The translations under genes and the position numbers were made by a program. Under the pieces are notes generated by a model that made no database searches, was not told the DNA's origin, and saw nothing but the letters and a program-made list of their open reading frames with translations. From contig NZ_JAMXBF010000001.1 in the NCBI RefSeq assembly GCF_023823685.1, positions 248,001 to 312,000 on the forward strand: a DNA stretch of 64,000 nucleotides. Reading direction: 5' to 3'. Source of the DNA: Pseudomonas subflava (GTDB taxonomy: Bacteria; Pseudomonadota; Gammaproteobacteria; Pseudomonadales; Pseudomonadaceae). Positions 45,330 through 52,177 of this stretch are shown one piece after another. The number at the start of each line of letters is the position of its first letter. Position 1 is the first letter of the stretch.

Positions 45330-45587
45330 ATGATCGAGTTCCTGAGCTGCCCGAAGAACGTCCTCAATGTGTCCACGCACCTGCTGATCGTCGGCATGCT
45401 GATGCTGCTGGCCGGTATCGGCGCCGGCTACGGGCTCGAGGGCCAGCTGAGCATTCCGGCGCTGGTGTTCGCCCACGCCGGCGTGGTGGTCGGGCCGACG
45501 CTGTTGAAGATCGGCTACGTGATGCGCCTGATCGCCCAGCATTACATGCGCAAAGAGGGCGGGGAGGCTGGCTGTGCAGTTGCTTGA
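45330..45587 (+). CDS. Small membrane protein, 85 aa, paired with nnrS
   Basis: Two membrane segments (about 17-35 and 45-65) in an 85-residue protein (MIEFLSCPKNVLNVSTHLLI ... IAQHYMRKEG). AAGGGAG precedes ATG. It overlaps the start of nnrS by 14 bases, so the two are co-translated. Similar small transmembrane proteins occur beside nitrogen-oxide genes, which suggests a role with NnrS (inference). Confidence 0.8.
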   Translation: MIEFLSCPKNVLNVSTHLLIVGMLMLLAGIGAGYGLEGQLSIPALVFAHAGVVVGPTLLKIGYVMRLIAQHYMRKEGGEAGCAVA

Positions 45588-46758
45588 TCGCGGCGCGGCG
45601 CTGGCCATCGCGCCGATCTGGCGCCTAGGCTTTCGCCCGTTCTTTCTCGGCGGCGCGCTGTTCGCCCTGATCGCGGTCGCCCTGTGGGGCGCCGCGCTGG
45701 CCGGCCACGCCAGCCTGCAGCCGCACGGCGGCCTGCTGGCCTGGCATCGCCACGAGATGCTGTTCGGCTTCGGCCTGGCGATCATCGCCGGCTTCCTGCT
45801 CACCGCGGTGCAGACCTGGACCGGCCAGCCCAGCCTTTCCGGGCGTCCGCTGGCCGCGCTGTTCGCCGTCTGGGCGGCCGGGCGCCTGGTCTGGTTCGTG
45901 CCGTTGCCCTGGGCTGTCCTGGCGCTGGTCGAGCTGGCCTTCGCCGTGGCGCTGGTCCTGGCCTTCGGCCGTTTGATCGTCAAGGCACGGCAAAAACACA
46001 ACGCGCCCATCGTGGTGGTACTCGGCCTGCTCGGCGCCTGCCAGGCGCTGGCGCTGTACGGCGTCGGCCAGGCCGACGACGACCTGCAGCGCCGCGGTAC
46101 GCTGGCCGCGCTGTGGCTGGTGGCGGCGTTGATGGGCATCATCGGCGGCCGGGTGATTCCGTTCTTCACCCAGCGCGGCCTGGGACTGGCCAGCCAGGCG
46201 CCGGCCAAGCCCTGGCTGATGTGGAGCCTGCTCGGCGGCTCGCTGGCCATTGCTGTGCTGACGGCCGCCGGCTTCAACCAGCGCCCCTTGCCGCTGCTGG
46301 CGCCGCTGTTTCTGCTGGTGGCCACTTTGCATGGGCTGCGCCTGCGCCTGTGGTACCACGCCGACATCTGGCGCGTGCCGCTGCTCTGGTCGCTGCACCT
46401 GGCCTATGCCTGGATGGCCTTGGCGGCGCTGGGCATGGCCGCCTGGCACCTGGGCCTGCTGCAACAGCCGAGCCTGGCCAGCCACGCGCTGGCGGTGGGG
46501 GCGATGGGTGGGTTAATCCTGGCCATGCTGGCGCGGGTCAGCCTCGGCCATACGGGCCGCCCGCTGACACCGCCGCGCGCCATGGCATGGGCCTTCGCCC
46601 TGCTGCACGGCGCCACGCTCTGCCGCGTGCTGCTGGCCGGCATCAGCGTCTACGGCCTGTGGCTGGCGGCCGCCGGCTGGTGCCTGGCCTTCGCCATCTT
46701 CCTGCGCCACTACGCACCGATGTTCTGGCGCGCCCGGGTCGACGGCCATCCGGGCTAG
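45574..46758 (+). CDS. nnrS: NnrS-family heme-copper membrane protein
   Basis: A 394-residue protein with about twelve membrane segments. Family hallmarks: GFRPFFLGGALFALI at the start, WHRHEMLFGFGLAIIAGFLL with the conserved His residues, and GGRVIPFFTQRGLG. NnrS is linked to protection from nitric oxide and iron nitrosylation. GTG start inside the upstream small membrane gene. Confidence 0.93.
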   Translation: MQLLDRGAALAIAPIWRLGFRPFFLGGALFALIAVALWGAALAGHASLQPHGGLLAWHRHEMLFGFGLAIIAGFLLTAVQTWTGQPSLSGRPLAALFAVWAAGRLVWFVPLPWAVLALVELAFAVALVLAFGRLIVKARQKHNAPIVVVLGLLGACQALALYGVGQADDDLQRRGTLAALWLVAALMGIIGGRVIPFFTQRGLGLASQAPAKPWLMWSLLGGSLAIAVLTAAGFNQRPLPLLAPLFLLVATLHGLRLRLWYHADIWRVPLLWSLHLAYAWMALAALGMAAWHLGLLQQPSLASHALAVGAMGGLILAMLARVSLGHTGRPLTPPRAMAWAFALLHGATLCRVLLAGISVYGLWLAAAGWCLAFAIFLRHYAPMFWRARVDGHPG

Positions 46759-46871
46759 CCCGTTTCGCGCCTCGCTTCGGCGGCAAGGCCTTGCCCCGGC
46801 CGGCAAGGTCTTTCCTGCCCGAACCCTCTAGGAAATAGCTGACCCCGCCAACCACGGGCCTTTCGGCGGTC

Positions 46872-46887
46872 TGGCCCGCATTCTGCA
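46872..46887 (+). promoter_or_regulatory. Candidate sigma54 (RpoN) promoter
   Basis: TGGCCCGCATTCTGCA has the -24 GG (46873-46874) and -12 GC (46885-46886) with the required 10 bases between. It matches TGGCAC-N5-TTGCA except at two positions. The predicted start near 46898 is about 26 bases before the ATG at 46924. Confidence 0.45.
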
Positions 46888-46923
46888 AACGAACGGGGGC
46901 AACGGACTCAGCAGGGAACCGCC

Positions 46924-47379
46924 ATGACCACCATCAACACCCAATCGCCGCTGGCCAGCTATCTCGCCAGTGCCGGCAAGGCCACCCCGGCCGCCTCGGG
47001 CAGCAGTCAGGAAAAGCCCGCCGAGAGCACCAAGGACCCCATCGCGGAGCTGCGCAGCCTGGCCCGGCAGATGATCGCCCGCAGCGAGGGCGGCCTGCTG
47101 CGCGCCCTCAACGGCGGCGGCCAGGTATCGCTGGCTAGCCAGCACACCGCGCCGAGCGAAGAGAGCCACAGCGCCAGTGGCAAGATCGCGCTGCCGGACG
47201 TCTCCCGCCTGGATCGCGACGAAGCGGCACGGCTGCTGCCGCAGGTGGAGAAGCTGCTGGACTCGGGCCTGGCCGAGAGCACCCGTTTCTCCGGCAGCAA
47301 CGGCGACAAGCAGACCGACTCGCTGGCCGCTTACCGCGACTGGCTGCAGGAGAAGGGCGGCATCAGCATCTACGTCTGA
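46924..47379 (+). CDS. Unknown protein, 151 aa
   Basis: Soluble, Ser/Ala-rich N-terminus (MTTINTQSPLASYLASAGKA), then a helical C-terminal half (DEAARLLPQVEKLLDSGLAE) ending QEKGGISIYV. No signal peptide, membrane span or Cys. Codon use resembles its neighbours. The Ser/Thr/Ala-rich start recalls secreted or flagellar-associated proteins, but no family is recognised. A sigma54-like site lies upstream. Confidence 0.7.
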   Translation: MTTINTQSPLASYLASAGKATPAASGSSQEKPAESTKDPIAELRSLARQMIARSEGGLLRALNGGGQVSLASQHTAPSEESHSASGKIALPDVSRLDRDEAARLLPQVEKLLDSGLAESTRFSGSNGDKQTDSLAAYRDWLQEKGGISIYV

Positions 47380-47406
47380 AAAGCTGTTCAGGCTCTCCTG
47401 ACCGTC

Positions 47407-47474
47407 GGCCAGACCGCGTTAAAGCGGCATCGGCTGCTCATTTGCCGCTCGTAGCTGCGCAGCGTTGTCTGGCC
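47407..47474. repeat. Nested inverted repeat, 68 bp
   Basis: Outer arms GGCCAGAC (47407-47414) and GTCTGGCC (47467-47474); inner arms GCGGCA (47424-47429) and TGCCGC (47443-47448). It lies in the gap between two convergent genes. No T run in either direction. Confidence 0.5.
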
Positions 47475-47489
47475 CTTATTCAGGGGGCC

Positions 47490-48314
47490 TTAAACCGGTT
47501 TCCTCGCCTGCAGCGTATAACTCAGCGGCACTCGCTCGCGCCCGCTGCGCAGGCGCCACTCCTCGTCGTCGCCCACCTCCATCTGGCCGGGCAGGGCCTC
47601 CCAGGGAATGCAGTCGTGCTCTTCCAGCGCGGCGATCTCCATCCCATGGCGCAACAGGGCGGAGACGATCTCGCCGAGCCCGTGATTCCACTCGTGGGTG
47701 ATGGTGGCCGTCAGCGTCCGTTCGGTCTGCACGTAGGTGCTGTCGTCGTCCCAGACCATCGGTTGCGCGTGCTCGAAGTAGGGGTGGCGGATCACCAGCT
47801 CGTCGCGGCGCTCCTCGTCCAGGGCGAACAGCAACGGATGGCCCTCACGCAGGAACAGGCGCCCGCCCGGCTTGAGCAGGGCGGCGACATTGCGCGCCCA
47901 GTCGTCGATGCGTGGCAGCCAGTTCAGCGCGCCGATGCCGGTGTAGACCAGGTCGAAGCCGCCCGACGCGAGCGCCTCGGCGGCGTCGTAGACCGGCGAC
48001 TCCACGTACTCGATGGCCACGTCGCAGCGCTGCGCCAGCCGGCGCGCTTGGGCCAGCGAGGCGCCGGAGAAGTCCAGGCCGGTCATCCGCGCACCCAGGC
48101 GCGCCAGCGACAGCGTGTCGGTGCCGATATGGCACTGCAGGTGCACGGCGCGCAGTCCGGCGATGTCGCCCAGGCGCGGTTGGTCGAAGCGCACCACGGC
48201 GGAGAGGTGGTCGGGGGCGGCGACGAAGATCTCGGCCTGGTAGTCCGGCGAGGCGGCGTGAAGATCGGCGCGGTCGTCCCAGTTGGCCCTGTTCAGCTCG
48301 AAGGATTCATCCAT
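47490..48314 (-). CDS. Class I SAM-dependent methyltransferase, 274 aa
   Basis: Starts at ATG (MDESFELNRANWDDRADLHA), a common opening of small-molecule methyltransferases. SAM-binding pattern AVHLQCHIGTDTLSLARLGA (D/E-x-G-x-G-x-G replaced by Q-C-H-I-G-T-D), post-I Asp in MTGLDFSGASL, and motif LLKPGGRLFLREGHPLLFAL. Substrate unknown. Divergent from the CAP-domain gene. Confidence 0.9.
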   Translation of the reverse strand: MDESFELNRANWDDRADLHAASPDYQAEIFVAAPDHLSAVVRFDQPRLGDIAGLRAVHLQCHIGTDTLSLARLGARMTGLDFSGASLAQARRLAQRCDVAIEYVESPVYDAAEALASGGFDLVYTGIGALNWLPRIDDWARNVAALLKPGGRLFLREGHPLLFALDEERRDELVIRHPYFEHAQPMVWDDDSTYVQTERTLTATITHEWNHGLGEIVSALLRHGMEIAALEEHDCIPWEALPGQMEVGDDEEWRLRSGRERVPLSYTLQARKPV

Positions 48315-48434
48315 GGCGGCACTCCGTTGCGGGAACGAGACGGTAGCCTCGCGGGTCTTCAGCCGGCAAGCCCGGCATTTCCTGCCGCCGCCAGACGCGG
48401 CATGATGGGGCCACAAGAACCAGGGGGGACTCCA

Positions 48435-49283
48435 ATGCAATCGACGCCGACCTTACTGCGCTCCGCTCTTCTCGCGCTCGGCCTGTTCGCCGCCACCGCG
48501 CAGGCCGCCGACGAAGCCGAGCTGATCGAGTCGATCAACGCCTATCGCAGCCAGGTGCAGCGGTGCGCGGAACAGGCCTCGCCCGAATTGCCGCCGCTGA
48601 CCGCCGACATCCGCCTGGTGCTGCCGGCCAGCGGCAGCGCCGACCTGCAGGATTCCCTGGCGCGCGCCGGCTACCCCATGGTCAACGTGCAGGCGATCAG
48701 CCTGTCCGGCCCGCGTGACGCGACGGCGGCCATGCAGGCGCTGCAGGAGAGTTTCTGCCAGGTGCTGCTAGACCCGCAGTTCGTCGATGTCGGCGTGAGC
48801 CGCGCCGACCGCGACTGGCGCATCGTGCTGGCGCGGCCGCTGCTCGGCGGGCGCCTGGGTGACTGGCAGGCCGAGGGCAACAAGCTGATGCAGGAGATCA
48901 ACGTGGCCCGCGGCCAGGCTCGCCAGTGCGGCGACAAGGCCTTCGCCGCCGCCGCGCCGCTGGCCTGGAACGCCACCCTGGCCGGTACGGCCGAGGCGCA
49001 CAGCCGCGCCATGGCCAACGGCAACTTCTTCGATCACCGCGACCGCGACGGCCGCACACCGGGCGACCGCGCCGAACTGGCCGGCTACGCGGGCCTGAAC
49101 ATCGGCGAGAACATCGCCGCCGGCCTGGACACTGCGCAGAAGGTGGTCGCCGGCTGGCTGGCCAGCCCCGGCCACTGCGCCAACCTGATGGGCCCGCAAT
49201 TCAGCGAACTGGGCGCCGCCTACGCAGTGGACCCGAAGAGCGACGCGGGCATCTACTGGACGGCGGTGTTCGGTTCGCCCTGA
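48435..49283 (+). CDS. Secreted CAP (SCP/PR1)-domain protein
   Basis: A 282-residue exported protein (signal MQSTPTLLRSALLALGLFAA, cleavage near AQA-AD). Unknown N-terminal part (25-140), then a CAP domain with WNATLAGTAEAHSRAMANGN, FFDHRDRDGRTPGDRAELAG, GLNIGENIAAG and the C-terminal WTAVFG. The CAP His and Glu residues (AEAHS, NIGENIA, GHCANLM) are present. Its 3' end overlaps the convergent gene by 31 bases. Role unknown. Confidence 0.88.
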   Translation: MQSTPTLLRSALLALGLFAATAQAADEAELIESINAYRSQVQRCAEQASPELPPLTADIRLVLPASGSADLQDSLARAGYPMVNVQAISLSGPRDATAAMQALQESFCQVLLDPQFVDVGVSRADRDWRIVLARPLLGGRLGDWQAEGNKLMQEINVARGQARQCGDKAFAAAAPLAWNATLAGTAEAHSRAMANGNFFDHRDRDGRTPGDRAELAGYAGLNIGENIAAGLDTAQKVVAGWLASPGHCANLMGPQFSELGAAYAVDPKSDAGIYWTAVFGSP

Positions 49284-49864
49284 GCCTGTTTGCACTTTTC
49301 GCGCAGCAGAGCGAGAGGGATGCCTTCGAGGCTATCGACGCGGTCGCCACGGAAGTAGGACCAGGAGGTTGCGCGGGCTGGTGAGCCTAGAAAGAAGACG
49401 ATGGCACCGTCGCCGTAGTCCATGTCATCGCCGCTGACATAGCGGCTCTGGAACTCGCTGCCGACCTCGTTGTAGACAGTTACGCCAGGGGCCTTTTTCA
49501 GAAATTCCTGGATAACCTGGCGCTGCTTGCCATCGTCGGTCATTTCAATACGAGTCAGTGCTATCGCGCTGGCGTGTTTGATCCGTTCGTCCAATGACAT
49601 GGCATGGAACTGTCCTTCCGGGATGGTGCTGAATTTTTGTTTCTCAGCGACGGGTTTGGTACTTACGCTGAGCTCCGCGTTACCTAGCTGCTTGTCGAGT
49701 GACTCTTCAATTCTTGTCATCTGAGCGGCGTAGAACTGTGGGAACAGCATGACGACGTACGGCGCCACTGTGCTGAAGATCAGCGCAGCAGCCGTTACCC
49801 ACACGGCAATGGTCAGGCGGCGAATGGGCTTGGCGAGAGGATGGGGCTGCAGTTCCTGCGACAT
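49253..49864 (-). CDS. Membrane-anchored protein, 203 aa
   Basis: One N-terminal membrane span (about 21-45, VWVTAAALIFSTVAPYVVML) and a periplasmic domain (YSGD-type turns, SRYVSGDDMDYGDGAIVFFL). ATG chosen at MSQELQPHPL; an extension of ten codons is open but less likely. The 3' half of this gene is AT-richer than its surroundings. The C-terminal ten codons overlap the convergent CAP gene. No family recognised. Confidence 0.72.
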   Translation of the reverse strand: MSQELQPHPLAKPIRRLTIAVWVTAAALIFSTVAPYVVMLFPQFYAAQMTRIEESLDKQLGNAELSVSTKPVAEKQKFSTIPEGQFHAMSLDERIKHASAIALTRIEMTDDGKQRQVIQEFLKKAPGVTVYNEVGSEFQSRYVSGDDMDYGDGAIVFFLGSPARATSWSYFRGDRVDSLEGIPLALLREKCKQAQGEPNTAVQ

Positions 49865-49961
49865 GAGAGCGTCCTTGCGGGTAGGTGGCGGCAAGGCTAT
49901 CGCAACGCGGTACGGGGCGTGAAGCGGAGCAGCGCCCTGAATAGGCGCTGCTCATACAGGC

Positions 49962-50549
49962 TCAGGCGGTCTTAAACACCTCGGCCAGATGCTGCTCGTA
50001 GCGCGCTACGTCGCGCTCGATGTTCGGCATCTTCATCACGTCGGTGCAGAGGAAGGTCGGCAGGCCGGTCATGCCGAGGAACTGGTTGGCCTTGTGGAAG
50101 GGGAAGTACACCGCGTCCACGCCCTCGGCCTCGAAGAAGTCGGTGGGGTCGTCGAAGGCCTGTTGCGGGGCGTTCCAGGTCAGCGACAGCATGTACTGCT
50201 TGCCGTGGATCAGGCCGCCGCTGCCGTATTTCTGCGAGGCGTCCGAACGGGTGCGGCCGTCGTTGGCGTAGAGGCTGCCGTGGCCGGCGGTGAACACCTC
50301 GTCGAGGTATTTCTTCACGGTCCAGGGCGCGCCCATCCACCAGCCGGGCATCTGGTAGATCACCACGTCGGCCCAGAGGATCTTCTGCACTTCCTCTTCG
50401 GCGTCGTAGCCGGCGTCGATGAAGGTGGTCTTCACGTCGAAGCCGGCGCGGTCGAGGTAGGCCACGGCGGCGTCGTGCAGGGTGGCGTTGTAGCGGCCGT
50501 CGGAATGGGCGAACTGCTTGCCGCCGTTGAGGAGCAGGATCTTTTTCAT
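49962..50549 (-). CDS. mdaB: MdaB-type NADPH:quinone oxidoreductase
   Basis: A 195-residue flavodoxin-fold FAD enzyme that reduces quinones by two electrons. KKILLLNGGKQFAHSDGRYN at the N-terminus, YQMPGWWMGAPWTVKKYLDE, and LSLTWNAPQQAF match MdaB. GGAGGCTCCC supplies the ribosome binding site. Divergent from the monooxygenase-like gene across 153 bases. Confidence 0.93.
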   Translation of the reverse strand: MKKILLLNGGKQFAHSDGRYNATLHDAAVAYLDRAGFDVKTTFIDAGYDAEEEVQKILWADVVIYQMPGWWMGAPWTVKKYLDEVFTAGHGSLYANDGRTRSDASQKYGSGGLIHGKQYMLSLTWNAPQQAFDDPTDFFEAEGVDAVYFPFHKANQFLGMTGLPTFLCTDVMKMPNIERDVARYEQHLAEVFKTA

Positions 50550-50702
50550 GGGAGCCTCCGGGCATATCGAATGGCCGGCAGATTACGCAGGCGCTCCCGC
50601 TGGAAACAGCCGCTCCCGGGCAAATGATTGTTGCTGGAAAGTCAAAAATACCGAGGGCGCTCTTGCGCTAGGGTGTGCCCATCACTCGCCCAGGAGCGCA
50701 CC

Positions 50703-50993
50703 ATGTACGGCTTCATCCTTCACGCCCATACCCAACCCGAGCAGGCCGAAGCCTTCGAGCGGCTGTTCCGCGCCTATGTCGAGCCCAGCCGCGCCGAGGC
50801 CGGCTGCGTGCAGTACCACATGCTACGCGATGCGGCCGATCCAACGCTGTTCATCTTCTTCGAGGTGTGGGCATCGCGAGAGGCCTTCGCCGAGCACACG
50901 GCCCTGCCGCATATGCGCGAGTTCAGCGAGCGGCGCATGGACTACCTGCGCCGCGACTTCGAGATCCGCGAGATCGAGATGCTCAGCGCCTAA
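50703..50993 (+). CDS. ABM-superfamily (antibiotic biosynthesis monooxygenase-like) protein
   Basis: A 96-residue dimeric alpha-beta barrel domain: YGFILHAHTQPEQAEAFERL, then EAGCVQYHMLRDAADPTLFI and FFEVWASREAFAEHTALPHM. Similar to YgiN-type quinol monooxygenases, which in E. coli sit beside mdaB; here it is likewise divergent from mdaB, supporting a joint role in a quinone cycle. Confidence 0.85.
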   Translation: MYGFILHAHTQPEQAEAFERLFRAYVEPSRAEAGCVQYHMLRDAADPTLFIFFEVWASREAFAEHTALPHMREFSERRMDYLRRDFEIREIEMLSA

Positions 50994-51424
50994 CTTTTCT
51001 CCGGCGGCGTGGGCGCGTGCTTGCTCTTCGCCGCCTGCTTGGCAGCGATGCCCATCAGGCGCTGGAACTTGGGGCAGGCCAGGTGATTCTCGGCCGGGCA
51101 GACTGCGGCGTGACGCAGGCCATCGCGAATGGCGGACAGCCGCCTGATCGTCAGGTCCAGCTGATCGGCCTTGTCTTCCAGTAACTGCCGGTCGATGGCC
51201 GGGCCGTTCTCGGCCGCCAGCATCTCGGCGATATCGTCCAGCGAGAACCCGGCCGTGCGGCCCAGGGCGATCAGCAACAGACGCTGCAGCACCGACTCGC
51301 CGAACACCCGCTTCAAGCCATTGCGGCCGATGGAGCGGATCAGTCCCTTTTCCTCGTAGTAGCGCAGGGTCGAGGCCGGCAAGCCGGACCAGCGTGCGAC
51401 CTTGCCGATATCCATCTCTTTCAT
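50990..51424 (-). CDS. MerR-family transcriptional regulator
   Basis: A 144-residue protein with N-terminal MerR winged helix (MDIGKVARWSGLPASTLRYY) and a dimerisation coiled coil. Three Cys in the C-terminal region (HAAVCPAENHLACPKFQRLM) hint at redox or metal sensing (inference). It overlaps the convergent ABM gene by 4 bases and is divergent from the DUF2938-like gene, its probable target. Confidence 0.9.
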   Translation of the reverse strand: MKEMDIGKVARWSGLPASTLRYYEEKGLIRSIGRNGLKRVFGESVLQRLLLIALGRTAGFSLDDIAEMLAAENGPAIDRQLLEDKADQLDLTIRRLSAIRDGLRHAAVCPAENHLACPKFQRLMGIAAKQAAKSKHAPTPPEKS

Positions 51425-51427
51425 CGC

Positions 51428-51446
51428 TTGACCTCAAGTCGACTTC
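51428..51446. promoter_or_regulatory. Candidate MerR operator
   Basis: TTGACCTCAAGTCGACTTC contains a -35-like TTGACC and the palindrome AAGTCGACTT, in the 75-base region between the divergent merR-type and membrane protein genes. MerR targets typically have the operator inside a long spacer. The -10 is not clear. Confidence 0.4.
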
Positions 51447-51499
51447 AACTGGCAGCCTTGCTTTGCAGGCTTTCAGACAGGGTAGATGGAGGTGGGTAT

Positions 51500-51986
51500 G
51501 GCAGTCGAGATGATCGTGCAGGCAATCGTTCTGGGTATTGGCGCGACGCTGGTGATGGACCTGTGGGCGCTGGCGCGCAAACGCTTCTTCGGCGTGCCCG
51601 CGCTGGACTATGGGCTGGTCGGGCGTTGGCTGGGGCATATGCGTCACGGCCAGTTTCACCATGCGGCCATCGGCAAGGCGCCGTCGGTACGCGGCGAGCG
51701 GGCGATGGGCTGGGCCTTTCACTATGTGACCGGGCTGGCCTTCGCCGGGGCGTTCCTGGCAGTTGTGGGCGGCGAATGGCTGCGGCGGCCGACGCTATGG
51801 CCGGCGCTGGCGTTCGGTGCGCTTACCGTGGCGGCGCCGCTGCTGCTGATGCAGCCGGCGTTCGGCATGGGCATCGCCGCGGTGCGCACGGCGAACCCTT
51901 GGCAGGTTCGCTTGAGGGCGCTGCTCACCCACCTGGTATTCGGCTTGGGCCTGTACCTGACGGGCTGGGTGCTGGTGCTGTTCTAG
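51500..51986 (+). CDS. DUF2938-like inner membrane protein
   Basis: A membrane protein of about 160-166 residues with four hydrophobic segments (VLGIGATLVMDLWALARKRF; LAFGALTVAAPLLLMQPAFG; TGWVLVLF). The exact start is uncertain: ATG at 51486 (MEVGMAVEMI) is preceded only by TAG, whereas ATG at 51498 (MAVEMIVQAI) has GGAGGTGGG upstream and is preferred. DUF2938 proteins often adjoin MerR genes. Function unknown. Confidence 0.8.
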
Positions 51987-52065
51987 CGCAGGTGTTGTGC
52001 CTGGTGGGTCGATGAAGCGTGACCCTCCCTACGCCAGATGCCGCGCGGCGCGGGAGCTGGCTGTC

Positions 52066-52170
52066 GTAGCCCGGATGCAATCCGGGGCAGAGCATTTCCC
52101 GGATTGCATCCGGGCTACCGCTGATGGGCGGGCTAATGGCTCAGTTGTAGCCCCGATTGCATCCGGGCTG
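52066..52170. repeat. REP-type palindromic repeats, three units
   Basis: A unit with core CCCGGATGCAATCCGGG (52066-52086) is followed by its inverted copy CCCGGATTGCATCCGGG (52098-52118) and a third, degenerate copy (52146-52170). They lie between the DUF2938-like gene and the U32 gene and may form a strong hairpin serving as transcriptional punctuation. Confidence 0.8.
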
Positions 52171-52177
52171 CCGCGGT

